From positions 1 to 21,050 of the forward strand of contig JANXXV010000305.1 of NCBI GenBank assembly GCA_025350445.1: a stretch of 21,050 bases of DNA. Reading direction: 5' to 3'. Positions 1-7,644 of this stretch are shown here, one piece after another. The notes below the pieces were generated by a model. That model worked only from the letters and a program-made list of their open reading frames with translations. It did no database searches and was not told where the DNA came from. This stretch comes from Bryobacteraceae bacterium (GTDB lineage Bacteria; Acidobacteriota; Terriglobia; Bryobacterales; Bryobacteraceae). The translations under genes and the position numbers were made by a program. Position 1 is the first letter of the stretch, and the number at the start of each line of letters is the position of its first letter.

Positions 1-139
1 GCTGAGGCGCTTGTTGGGCGAGGCACGGCACCAGCAAGAGCGCAAGTACGCTGGCGCCGATGACGAGCATACGCCGGATCCGCAGAGCCGTTTGGTTTGG
101 CTGACGGTACAATCCGCCTGTTTTCTTGTGAGAATTCAC
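1..139 (-). CDS. N-terminus of a secreted protein (partial, runs off the left edge)
   Basis: About 46 codons are visible. Reading from a GTG at 137-139, a basic n-region (ends RIRR) leads into a hydrophobic segment MLVIGASVLALLLVPCLA followed by QQAPQ, a classic Sec signal peptide. The GTG is preferred because an AGGAGA Shine-Dalgarno (147-152) lies 7 nt upstream; an internal ATG at 68-70 starts exactly at the hydrophobic core and has no such site. The mature protein is outside the window, so no function can be given; exported proteins with this kind of leader are common in Acidobacteriota. Confidence 0.6.
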   Translation of the reverse strand, partial: MNSHKKTGGLYRQPNQTALRIRRMLVIGASVLALLLVPCLAQQAPQ

Positions 140-608
140 GCTTCACTCTCCTGTTTGATTTAGAATTCGAGCTCTGCCCGGTTGCGGTCAGGGTAACAAT
201 ACTTTCAGACGCCCAGCCGACGGGATACGTGCCTTAACGCATGAGGGACTTGGCTTCGGGTTGAATGGATCCGAGCAAACGGCGCGACAGGGCGCTGTTT
301 CGGAATTCAGGTAAGTGGTAACACTACTAATGGGGGCATCAAGATTTCATAAAGAAAACATTTAGAAGTTATAAAGACGGCCGGTATATCTCCCCATGTT
401 CCCGCCGGTTGCGTGGCCAGCAAGGCAATTCCAGCGACCGCCGGCTTCAACGCGAGGAGTGCAGGCATAAGGCGGGCTAGGGCGGATACGGCCTTAGTGT
501 AGCGGGTGACGATCAGTACGCGGCAGCAGAGAGCGGCGGCGAAGCTGTCCCTCGTAAGAGTTGACGACGGGCGCAAGAGCGCTCTCCGAGGGGTCGTGCG
601 GAGACAAT

Positions 609-751
609 GCATAGGCGTTAAGATAAGAACGTTTGTTCTTGAAAATGTTCCGGATTCGGTTGATCATCTACCGCTTGCTCACGCGCGCGGCTCAGCCGGA
701 TCAATCACTTAACCGAGCGGCGACCGTGAGGGCTTATCTTAACGCCTATGC
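609..751. repeat. Inverted-repeat element, perfect 19-bp arms (MITE-like or structured intergenic repeat)
   Basis: GCATAGGCGTTAAGATAAG at 609-627 is repeated exactly in inverted orientation at 733-751, separated by 105 bp. The inner part is GC-rich with smaller dyads and has no gene. Just outside the arms the hexamer AGACAA occurs on both sides (602-607 and 754-759), a possible target duplication, although offsets of 1 and 2 nt from the arms make it imperfect. Size and architecture resemble non-autonomous elements; a folded RNA element is the alternative. Confidence 0.55.
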
Positions 752-927
752 GCAGACAAGGTGTCTGCCCCACCTTGCGCCCTGTAGCATGTTGTAAAGA
801 ATTAGCCGGGACGGCACGCTAGACTCTCTTGATAGCCGCGGGTTCCTTGAGCGAGCGCATCGTTTCAGGCACAATAGCGCCGCCCGCTGTTATTCCTTTC
901 AATTCGAGGTAGACATAACATGCAAGT

Positions 928-941
928 TTGTTCGCGAACAA
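928..941. repeat. 14-bp perfect palindrome
   Basis: TTGTTCGCGAACAA is self-complementary and lies 7 nt beyond the ancestral stop codon of the decayed toxin gene. It could be a remnant transcription end or a protein-binding site. There is no T-run and the hairpin would be short, so a terminator role is weak. Confidence 0.3.
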
Positions 942-947
942 CCTGAG

Positions 948-1363
948 CTACTCTCGAAATGGGTTTACGACCGTCAGCGCGCCCCAGGTGCTTCCCGCCT
1001 GCAGATCCTCACTGAATAGAACCCCGCGCCACTTTGACGCGCGGCGTGGATAATCATCGCGTCCCAGAACGAGACCTGATGCAATCGATGAAGTTCGATG
1101 GCTGAGATGACGTCCGACTCCTCGAATCGAACTACGCGCATCCGGTATATCAATTACACTTTACGCTGCGCCAAACCCGGAGCCAGTCCTAATTTTCTTG
1201 TGGCTAGCGAAAAATATTGCTGTAAGACTTGCGAAGATAAAACCGCTTGTCCAGGCCGCTGGTATTGCCCGCTAACACGAATCGCCTTCGCCTGCTTGCC
1301 GGGATCGGCAGCGTCGTCCGGGTAAACAAAAATGTTGGTATCGAAGAAAGCCAGACTATTCAT
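948..1363 (-). pseudogene. PIN-domain toxin (VapC family), disrupted
   Basis: VapC toxins are Mg-dependent endoribonucleases of about 130-140 residues. The start ATG (1361-1363) overlaps the antitoxin stop as ATGA. The N-terminus shows the PIN signature FFDTNIFVY (first acidic residue D8). The frame then meets TAA at 1154-1156; past it, the same frame continues with recognisable PIN sequence, including AIELHRLHQVSFWDAMIIHA, so the stop looks like a nonsense change. Near 1022-1025 one base is missing; in the shifted frame the family C-terminus follows (VLFSEDLQAGSTWGALTVVN) and ends at TAG 948-950. The reconstructed length, about 138 residues, matches the family. The usually conserved Glu of VLQEF is Gln here. 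Three independent changes argue for an inactive toxin. Sequencing error could explain the indel but hardly all three. Confidence 0.85.
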
Positions 1364-1587
1364 GCACGCTGGTGAGCTTCCTGACGGTCGAATTTCCAAC
1401 CTTTGGAATCGCCTTGTGACGATTTCGAGAGCCGCTCAAACTCATCGGCGTCCCGAATGGGATCGGGCTTTCCCGCCAACTGCTCCAGGTACTCGCGCAC
1501 CAGGTGATTTACGCTGGTGCCCAATTGCTCAACCCGTCGCCGCGCCTTTTGAATTACTTCATCGTCGACAGTTAGCGTGATGTTCAT
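1360..1587 (-). CDS. VapB-type antitoxin, 75 aa
   Basis: The product begins MNITLTVDDEVIQKARRRVE, a ribbon-helix-helix-like DNA-binding N-terminus, followed by LGTSVNHLVREYLEQLAG. Its acidic/aromatic tail ends GWKFDRQEAHQRA, the region that neutralises PIN toxins in this family. No lesion is visible, unlike the toxin. The ATG at 1585-1587 is chosen because it begins the conserved domain and lies 7 nt after a -10 hexamer; an in-frame TTG at 1621-1623 would add 12 unlikely residues. Stop and toxin start overlap by 4 nt. By analogy with VapBC modules it would bind its own promoter, where a dyad is present. With a dead toxin its retention may reflect a regulatory or anti-addiction role, or recent decay. 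Confidence 0.8.
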   Translation of the reverse strand: MNITLTVDDEVIQKARRRVEQLGTSVNHLVREYLEQLAGKPDPIRDADEFERLSKSSQGDSKGWKFDRQEAHQRA

Positions 1588-1623
1588 GCTACACAGCATA
1601 TGTGGACGCAAGCCCAGCGTCAA
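1586..1623 (-). promoter_or_regulatory. vapB promoter with operator dyad; predicted leaderless
   Basis: On the minus strand, TTGACG (1618-1623) is followed after 17 nt by TATGCT (1595-1600), then 7 nt, then the ATG. That spacing puts the transcription start at or next to the start codon, and no Shine-Dalgarno is present. A perfect dyad ATGCT-N4-AGCAT (1586-1599) covers the -10 and start codon, well placed for autorepression by the antitoxin. Confidence 0.6.
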
Positions 1624-1637
1624 TGGTCTAGTTTAGT

Positions 1638-3608
1638 TCAGTCTCCAAGGCAAATTACCCGCGTGTACAAGAACGATCCGGCCACATAGAGGCGGCTCTT
1701 GTCGTCGAGAGCCAGGCTGCTGACCGTGGCGCGCTCGGTATCGAAAGTCCAAAGATTATTGCCATGCGTGTCAATGGCATGCAAGTGAGTGATGCCGCTT
1801 TGGCGGCCGTAGTCCCCGTAATAAACGGCGCCTGTGCGGTCCGCCAGCATCTTCGGATTAAACATACCGTCCGCTGATTGTTTCCACATCTCCGTGCCGC
1901 CTGTGAGGCCCCGGATGGACCCGTTGTCACACGCGTATACGACTTGGTTGGGCAGCGTGGGAATCAGCATGCTTGGATTACACTTCGCGTCGAACTTCCA
2001 TTCCACGTTTCCGCTGGGGCCTACGGCCAGGATCTGGGGCACATCCGTGGCGATGTAGGCGCGGCCATCCTGTCCGGCAACTACGCCTGCCGGAGTGCAT
2101 GCGCCATCCAGTTCCACGGTCCAATGGCGCCCTCCGGCGGTGTTATTCATGCGGCAGCCGTAACCGCTGTAATGCGACTCGGGACCCTTGACGGTGCGGG
2201 GCAGCCGGCCGCCTATTCCATCGCGGTTCACGCAGAATGTGGCGTCGAGGGAGTGATACCAGATGAGTCCATCCTTGTCGATCTGCACATCGGAGGCGCC
2301 GGTGACACCTGACTTGTAACCCCAGATCAGCTTCCCGTTCCGGACGGCGCAGATTCCTTCAAACGAGGTGAGGTAAACCGTGCCGTCGATGCCCACGGCG
2401 GCAATGTGCGCTCCGGTGGTCTTGATGGCGATGGTCCATTTTTGCTTGGGATTCAGCGGTCCGGCCAGACCGGTTTCGGGCACGCGCCCGCGAGCTTCCT
2501 CAATTACCGGAGGCAGGCCGGTGATGCGTGGCGGGGAGTGCCAATCGATTTCGATGACGCTGGTGTCGAAGGGATTCCCGGTGAGCTGCGTGGTTCGCAG
2601 GGTCTTGCGCGGAAGGGAGATTGCGAGGATGGCGATACAGACAAAAACGGCGGACACGATGGCCAGGACGACCGCCAACCGGCGCGCTGGAACCGCGGCG
2701 GGCTTGAGTGGAGGCCGCACCGGTGCACGCCCTTCGATGGCGTTGCAGAGAGCCTGGTAGTAGCTTGCCGCGGATGGAAAGCGCTGCCGGCGGAAGGGCG
2801 ACATGGCCTTGGCGATCACGTCGGCGACGGCTGGATGAACTCCATCTATCGAGGCCGGCGGTCCTGAGGGCAATTTGCCGGTGAGCAATTCGAAGGTGAC
2901 GACGCCCAGAGCATAAACGTCTGTCTCCGGCGACGGCGTTTCGCCGCGAAACTGTTCCGGCGCCATGTAGCCGGGCGTTCCGCTGAACGCATTGGTCATG
3001 GTTGAGCCGGAATCGGCAATGGCTTTGGCGATGCCGAAGTCTGTGATCTTTACGTTCTTGCCGCGCAAGTTCGTGGGCAAGGGCTTGCTGGAAAGGAATG
3101 CCGAGCGATCCGCGCCTTCCAGCGCGATCAGCAGGTTGCTTGGTTTCAGGTCGCGGTGGATTACGCCGGCGTGGTGGGCTACGCCCAGGCCGCGGCAGAT
3201 TTCTTCCAGCAGGTGCGCAAGGTCAAGCGGGGATGCTCTGTAGCCGCCGCGGATCATTTCGCGCAGGCTGGGGCCACAGACGTATTCCAGGATGACGTAG
3301 CGGTCGCCGTGGAATTCCGCCAGGTCGAACAGGCGGACGATGGCGCTGTCAGACAGGCGCGCCATGATGCGCGCTTCCTTGGTTAGCGAATCCCGGAGTT
3401 CCGGACTGGAGGCGAATTGCGGGGGCAGCCGTTTGAGGGCGACTTCGTTTTCAAGGCGGCGGTCGAAGGCGAGAAAGACCTCGCCCATGCCGCCGCGTCC
3501 GATGAGTGCGCGGACTTCGTAGCGGTCTCCGAGTACGGGTTGGGCGCCGCAAGAGGGGCAGGAGGTGGTGAGGGCTTCGAGGGCGGCGCCGCAGAAGGAA
3601 CAGTGCAT
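1638..3608 (-). CDS. Membrane-anchored Ser/Thr protein kinase with zinc ribbon and extracytoplasmic beta-propeller
   Basis: 656 aa. Residues 3-20 form a zinc ribbon (C3-x2-C6, C17-x2-C20). A Hanks-type kinase domain spans about 28-290: glycine loop GRGGMGEV 37-44, ATP-binding K59, HRDLKPSN with catalytic D153, DFG 190-192, APEQ 216-219. All catalytic residues are present, so it should be active. A single membrane helix lies at about 311-332. The remaining roughly 320 residues, predicted outside the membrane, contain repeated blade-like motifs (GTVYLTSFEG, GRAYIATDV, GAVYYGDY, RLYVAGS) of the PQQ-like/quinoprotein propeller type, probably a ligand sensor or scaffold. It is the third gene of a minus-strand operon, 10 nt after the caspase-like gene and without a clear Shine-Dalgarno, so translation is probably coupled. 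The domain order is the same as in PknB-like receptor kinases; the substrate is unknown. Confidence 0.9.
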   Translation of the reverse strand: MHCSFCGAALEALTTSCPSCGAQPVLGDRYEVRALIGRGGMGEVFLAFDRRLENEVALKRLPPQFASSPELRDSLTKEARIMARLSDSAIVRLFDLAEFHGDRYVILEYVCGPSLREMIRGGYRASPLDLAHLLEEICRGLGVAHHAGVIHRDLKPSNLLIALEGADRSAFLSSKPLPTNLRGKNVKITDFGIAKAIADSGSTMTNAFSGTPGYMAPEQFRGETPSPETDVYALGVVTFELLTGKLPSGPPASIDGVHPAVADVIAKAMSPFRRQRFPSAASYYQALCNAIEGRAPVRPPLKPAAVPARRLAVVLAIVSAVFVCIAILAISLPRKTLRTTQLTGNPFDTSVIEIDWHSPPRITGLPPVIEEARGRVPETGLAGPLNPKQKWTIAIKTTGAHIAAVGIDGTVYLTSFEGICAVRNGKLIWGYKSGVTGASDVQIDKDGLIWYHSLDATFCVNRDGIGGRLPRTVKGPESHYSGYGCRMNNTAGGRHWTVELDGACTPAGVVAGQDGRAYIATDVPQILAVGPSGNVEWKFDAKCNPSMLIPTLPNQVVYACDNGSIRGLTGGTEMWKQSADGMFNPKMLADRTGAVYYGDYGRQSGITHLHAIDTHGNNLWTFDTERATVSSLALDDKSRLYVAGSFLYTRVICLGD

Positions 3609-3618
3609 AGGTTGGGTG

Positions 3619-5493
3619 TCAGCGGCCGGGGTTATTCGTCAGGTAGCTGAAGTAGGCGCCCATCATGGCGGCCGATGAATTGCGGTTCGGCGGGATGTAG
3701 TCGTGGAAGATGGCGTTGCCGGCAAAGCGGATTTCGAGGGTGCGCCAGAAGGCGCTCCATTCGATGGAAGTGGTTCGCGTCAACAGTTCCGTATTGATCG
3801 CTTTGAGCACTGGATCGTTTACGCCTTGCGTGCCGACCCCGCGGGTTACGATCAATTGCGCTTCGGTGGCGCGGCCGATAACCGCTGTGGTGACGCCGAG
3901 GCCGCGGCAACTTCCCAGGTAGATCAGTTTTGAGGAAGAGGTGAGATATCGCAGACTCTTCTCTACGTGAAAGCTATGGCCGCGATGGACGAAAACGGAT
4001 GGTTCGACGCCTCTTTCGGCAAGCACTTTAGAGATGGTGGCTTGCCCGTCTTCCTTGGGGTGATTGGCGTAGATTTCGATGCGCCGTCCGCCGTCCGAGG
4101 CGCCCGTGAGATGTACGTAGGCGGGGAAGTGTTCCACCTTCCAGGCGGGGTCATTTAGGTATTCACCGAGGAAAGATTGGAATGAGTTCGCGCCGTCTTC
4201 ATCGTCATAGAAGAAGTATCTTTGAACGCAGAGGTTCGCCGCATTGAAGACGGCGCTGGTGTCGAGCCGCGCAGTTTCCTTGTAATAGCGGGCGTATTGA
4301 TTTGCGAAAGACCAGTCGTGCGTGTTCATACGGCGGGCGAGGCGTAAGGCGAGGAAGCCATAGAGCGCTCCGTCCCTGGGTGCGTGGCTGCGTGCCGATT
4401 CAATGGCGGACCTGAGACTGATCCAGAGCTGAGGCGAGGAGATGGCGTCGATCATTTCGGCTGTCTCCATGGCGTCTTCGATGGAGTCGATGCCGGGGAT
4501 GGTTCGTGCGATCACGTCCGGATCGCCTATCGCGGCGGTGAATGCGTTGAGCTTTCCGTGAGTTGCCGCGGCGGCCAGGAAACTCCGCAGGCGGAGCGTG
4601 CCCGCCGCGCCCAATTTTTGGAGCCGCATCTTCGGCAAAAGCAACTTGTCGAAGACATTGTCGAAGAGTTCGTCGTCTTCCTCCGTGCGTCCATAGGCTA
4701 GCAAGAGGTATAGTTCGGCTGCGGAGAGCTTGCTCAGATTTGGGGCTTGGCTGGTAAAGGTGCGCAACAGGATCTGCGCGGTACGCTCCAGGATCGAGTC
4801 GTAAAGCGCGGCGCCGGGGTTCGCGGCATCGAGGCGTAGCCTTGCGACGGACTGGAAGAATTGCTCGCCGGTGGTGCGGCGCGCGGCTTCAGCGATGCTC
4901 ATCTGCCCGTGGGCAATCTGGCGGAAGAAGACGGGCACTTTCTCCCGCTCGATTGCGGTGAGCGCGGGGTCCGTGGCGATAGCGGCGATAGTGCGGATCT
5001 CCGGGCGGGTACTGGCCCCGAGGGCACGCAACACTTGCGCACCGGTGTTGGAGTTGGCGCTTGCCAGGCCCGCTGCTTCATCGGGAGCGAGCGCGGCGGC
5101 GGTGTCGAAGGCTTCCTGGCCGAACGGGAGATCAATGTATGCGGTTACTTCGCGTAAGCCCAGGCTTGGACTCTTTCTCACGGCGACCGGCAGAAGCGGC
5201 TTGGAGTTTGGGTCCCTGGCCACACGCAATGCGGGCTGAAAACCCGCCTCGGCGATCCATGGGCGGTGGAGGACATCCGGCAAGCAGCGCCTGGCCGTTT
5301 GCGGATCGCTCAGCAGGGCAGAGGCGAATGCCTGGCGCAGAACGAAGTCGCGCTGCTCGTCTGTTTCCAAAAGCGGCGCGCAGGTGAACGCGAGGCTGGG
5401 GGTGAGCGAGGCCCATTCCTGAACGCGCTGGAAAAATCCGGCGTCCGCTGCACCGCATTCGCGGATCTCAGCCGCTGGAGGTGCAGGAGGCAT
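3619..5493 (-). CDS. Uncharacterised protein with C-terminal caspase-like (clan CD) His/Cys domain
   Basis: 624 aa with no signal peptide or membrane helix, so probably cytoplasmic. The first roughly 460 residues are mostly helical, Ala/Leu-rich and unrecognised. Residues about 468-600 follow the alternating strand/helix plan of the caspase-hemoglobinase fold: strand RRIEIYAN, then VFVHRGHSFH with H503/H506, then KLIYLGSCRG with C529, then AQLIVTRG. A His in a GH context followed by a Cys at the end of the next hydrophobic strand is the clan CD dyad pattern (caspases, clostripain, gingipain, CHAT); either H503 or H506 could be catalytic. The start was taken at the ATG 21 nt after the upstream stop; no good Shine-Dalgarno is visible. 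It lies between a haem-propeller gene and a Ser/Thr kinase, so regulated proteolysis linked to kinase signalling is a reasonable inference. The peptidase assignment is by motif only, and the domain could be catalytically inactive. Confidence 0.6.
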   Translation of the reverse strand: MPPAPPAAEIRECGAADAGFFQRVQEWASLTPSLAFTCAPLLETDEQRDFVLRQAFASALLSDPQTARRCLPDVLHRPWIAEAGFQPALRVARDPNSKPLLPVAVRKSPSLGLREVTAYIDLPFGQEAFDTAAALAPDEAAGLASANSNTGAQVLRALGASTRPEIRTIAAIATDPALTAIEREKVPVFFRQIAHGQMSIAEAARRTTGEQFFQSVARLRLDAANPGAALYDSILERTAQILLRTFTSQAPNLSKLSAAELYLLLAYGRTEEDDELFDNVFDKLLLPKMRLQKLGAAGTLRLRSFLAAAATHGKLNAFTAAIGDPDVIARTIPGIDSIEDAMETAEMIDAISSPQLWISLRSAIESARSHAPRDGALYGFLALRLARRMNTHDWSFANQYARYYKETARLDTSAVFNAANLCVQRYFFYDDEDGANSFQSFLGEYLNDPAWKVEHFPAYVHLTGASDGGRRIEIYANHPKEDGQATISKVLAERGVEPSVFVHRGHSFHVEKSLRYLTSSSKLIYLGSCRGLGVTTAVIGRATEAQLIVTRGVGTQGVNDPVLKAINTELLTRTTSIEWSAFWRTLEIRFAGNAIFHDYIPPNRNSSAAMMGAYFSYLTNNPGR

Positions 5494-5514
5494 GGTTCAT
5501 GTTAACCCGGCGCG

Positions 5515-7503
5515 CTATTTGGACAAACCGAATGCGTAGACGCGGCCATCGTAGGTGCTGACGTAGAGCCGACCGTCAGAGAGCGAAAGGCCGCCGTAAT
5601 GGTTCCAGCTATCGATCAGATCTTTGCTGGAGTAAAGCTCTTTGCCGGTTTCGGCGTCCAGGGCATTGATTACGGCGTGCGTGGTATCGCGGCCACCGGA
5701 GAAGCGCCGGCCTGGAGTTTGTCCACCCGGTTCGCGCTGAGCGCTGAGCCAGGCGGCATCACGGTCGGCGCCGGGTTCACCAACCATTACCTGATTCGTG
5801 GGGCCGCCGAATCCACCGCCGAAGCCTCTGGGCGGGCCGCCGGGTCCGCCGGGACGGGGCCCTCGGAAGGCATCCATCGCGCGGTCACCGCTGGCCAGTG
5901 CATAGACGATTCCGTTTGCCGCCACCGGCATGCCGGGCAGATCGAGATCGTGCGAAACCCACATCGGGACCAGGACCGGTTTGCCCTTCTGCACCTTGAC
6001 TTGAAACGCCATGATGCTGCCGTTGACCACCGGACCGTTGCTGTTCTTGAAAGACGCGACGGTCTCTTTGGCCGGAGGGCCCGACATGGGAACCAGCACC
6101 CAGCGCTCGCCCTTGGCGTCAACCCAGGTGGAGAGCGAGCCCCACACGCCGTTGTAGCCGAAAAGCAGCGCATCGTTACCGTACCGCGGCGATACATACA
6201 GCGGCGTTTGATGATTGGCGCCGCCCAGGTTTACCGCATCCAGCAAATAAACTACGCCCTCTTTCGCGGCCGCGGCGATGAGCGTCCACTTGCCGAATGG
6301 AAAGACCGTTGGACTGGCGGAGCCGAGGTCGAAATCTTTCAGGTTGAGGTAATCCTGATTGGCTGGAGTGTAGGAATCGTTGAGCCGCAGATCCTTGGTA
6401 AGGCCGAGGAACGTATTGCCGAAACGGCCGCTGGCGGGATCGTAAACGCCGTCGGCTGTCTGCGCTATGACGCCGGTTGGCGTGCGCACGATGCCGCCGC
6501 GTCCCCAGGGGCCGGAGGCTTTGCCGGTGCTGGGGTAAAAGCGCATCACAGGATGACTGGGGCTGGTCACGTCCATGGCGGAGATGCTGGAGATGGCTCC
6601 GCCGCATCCGCGCGAGGACGAGGTGTAGACCATGCCGTTCATCAGATTCAGGCTCCAGTTTCTGGAGTAAGGGGCGGTGAACTCAGTGGGCGACATATGA
6701 TCGTCGCCGTCCGCCAGACCGAGGCCGCGCAGCCTGCCGTCATTCATTAAGACGTAGAGGATGCCGTTCTGCTTGTCGATGACTGGAGTGGCGTTGAGGT
6801 TATTCGGGCACATGCCATTGGCCTGTTGAGGAGACTTGACATCGGAGGGGAACTTTCTTTCCCAGAGCTGCGCGCCGGTTTCGGCGTCCATCGCGTAGAC
6901 GTTATTTTCGGCGCTGGCTACGAATACCAATTTCTTTGGACCTTGCCTGGTGGGCACGTTTTCGGCGATGAGCGGGTCAGTCAGCGTGGAATAGGCATTG
7001 ATTTTGGTGGGTACGGCGTCGAGTTGCGCTTTCCAGACGAGGGACAAGCGGGAGACATTCTCTTTCGACAGAGTAGTTTCGGCTTTGGCCCAGCCGGTTC
7101 GTTCGGGGTCGCCCTGCCAGGTGAGCCACTCGTGAGTAGGCGGCGCTACCTTGGCGGCCGGTGCTTGCTTGGCCTTGGCGAGGTCGGTTTCGAGAACGGC
7201 GATGACCGAATCCACCTGATCCTTCTCCGGACGCGGGTTGCCGGCGGGCGGCATCTGGCCCATCTTCAGCACGTAGGCGGTGGCCTCCCAGATGGGCGCC
7301 TGCGGCCCGAGGGAATTGGAATACTTCAGCACTTCGAAGTTGATGTCTCCAGACTGAAGCTTCCCGTTGTGGCAGGACTGGCAGTTCTTTTCGAGGAACG
7401 GCCGGATGGTGAAGTTGAATGAGGGCGCCGGGGCGGCTGGAGGCGCCTGAGCGAACAGCGTCAGGGCAAGGAACGGGTATGTAAAGGTCGCGATACGATT
7501 CAT
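5515..7503 (-). CDS. Secreted c-type haem protein with PQQ-like beta-propeller
   Basis: 662 aa. A signal peptide (about 1-20, ends LFAQA) precedes a small cytochrome c-like domain at about 28-110: CQSCH 41-45 binds haem covalently, and M84 in GQMPPAG is the likely distal ligand, a pattern common in planctomycete/acidobacterial PSCyt1-type domains. From about residue 125 (WQGDPERTGWA) to the C-terminus the protein shows PQQ/WD-like blades (VYAMDAETGAQLWERKF, INALDAETGKELYSSKD, GRLYVSTYDGRVYAFG). A Gly/Pro-rich linker (RPGGPGGPPRGFGGGFGG) interrupts the late blades. It should act in the periplasm, transferring electrons or sensing redox state. It may be a PQQ-dependent dehydrogenase with fused haem, but the overall similarity to quinoprotein dehydrogenases cannot be verified here. 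It is the first gene of the operon; the kinase downstream also carries propeller repeats. Confidence 0.8.
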   Translation of the reverse strand: MNRIATFTYPFLALTLFAQAPPAAPAPSFNFTIRPFLEKNCQSCHNGKLQSGDINFEVLKYSNSLGPQAPIWEATAYVLKMGQMPPAGNPRPEKDQVDSVIAVLETDLAKAKQAPAAKVAPPTHEWLTWQGDPERTGWAKAETTLSKENVSRLSLVWKAQLDAVPTKINAYSTLTDPLIAENVPTRQGPKKLVFVASAENNVYAMDAETGAQLWERKFPSDVKSPQQANGMCPNNLNATPVIDKQNGILYVLMNDGRLRGLGLADGDDHMSPTEFTAPYSRNWSLNLMNGMVYTSSSRGCGGAISSISAMDVTSPSHPVMRFYPSTGKASGPWGRGGIVRTPTGVIAQTADGVYDPASGRFGNTFLGLTKDLRLNDSYTPANQDYLNLKDFDLGSASPTVFPFGKWTLIAAAAKEGVVYLLDAVNLGGANHQTPLYVSPRYGNDALLFGYNGVWGSLSTWVDAKGERWVLVPMSGPPAKETVASFKNSNGPVVNGSIMAFQVKVQKGKPVLVPMWVSHDLDLPGMPVAANGIVYALASGDRAMDAFRGPRPGGPGGPPRGFGGGFGGPTNQVMVGEPGADRDAAWLSAQREPGGQTPGRRFSGGRDTTHAVINALDAETGKELYSSKDLIDSWNHYGGLSLSDGRLYVSTYDGRVYAFGLSK

Positions 7504-7590
7504 GGGATGGCGGTCCGGTGGTAGGTTATCACCTGTATCCGGACAATGTAAATACGTTGAAAGCGGTGGTGAGGTAACCGGAGCCGTGGG

Positions 7591-7644
7591 TATGGCATCT
7601 TCAACCTTGCAAATCTGGCACAGTATGCCATAATTACAAGGTTG
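7591..7644 (+). promoter_or_regulatory. Promoter of the AAA/DUF4143 gene, embedded in two nested dyads
   Basis: TTGCAA (7607-7612), a 16-nt spacer and CATAAT (7629-7634) precede the TTG start by 7 nt, so the transcript is probably leaderless. CAACCTTG (7602-7609) pairs with CAAGGTTG (7637-7644), bracketing the whole promoter and ending inside the start codon. A second dyad is TATGGCA (7591-7597) with TGCCATA (7626-7632). Either could be an operator. The rest of the divergent gap (7504-7590) should hold the promoter of the haem-propeller operon; only a weak candidate is visible there. Confidence 0.5.

Larger units (their letters stand above)
140..947. other. Gene-poor gap of about 800 bp
   Basis: Apart from the Shine-Dalgarno at 147-152, the inverted-repeat element at 609-751 and a 14-bp palindrome at 928-941, I see nothing to support. 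Open frames of 60-100 codons on either strand have no recognisable domain, no ribosome site and no coding-like composition. It is the least coding-dense part of the window and adjoins a decayed toxin-antitoxin locus, which suggests accumulated insertion or decay. Confidence 0.5.

Noticed and set aside
315..326. Short dyad AGTG-GTAA-CACT
   Set aside because: A 4-bp arm is expected by chance and no promoter or gene is attached to it.
307..712. Overlapping open frames of 101 (minus) and 68 (plus) codons in the left gap
   Set aside because: There is no Shine-Dalgarno or promoter, no domain, and both run into the inverted-repeat element.
5599..6750. Long plus-strand open frame of 383 codons opposite the haem-propeller gene
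   Set aside because: It is antisense to a gene with clear signal peptide, haem site and propeller repeats; its translation is Arg/Gly-rich with no recognisable domain, a usual by-product of high-GC coding DNA.
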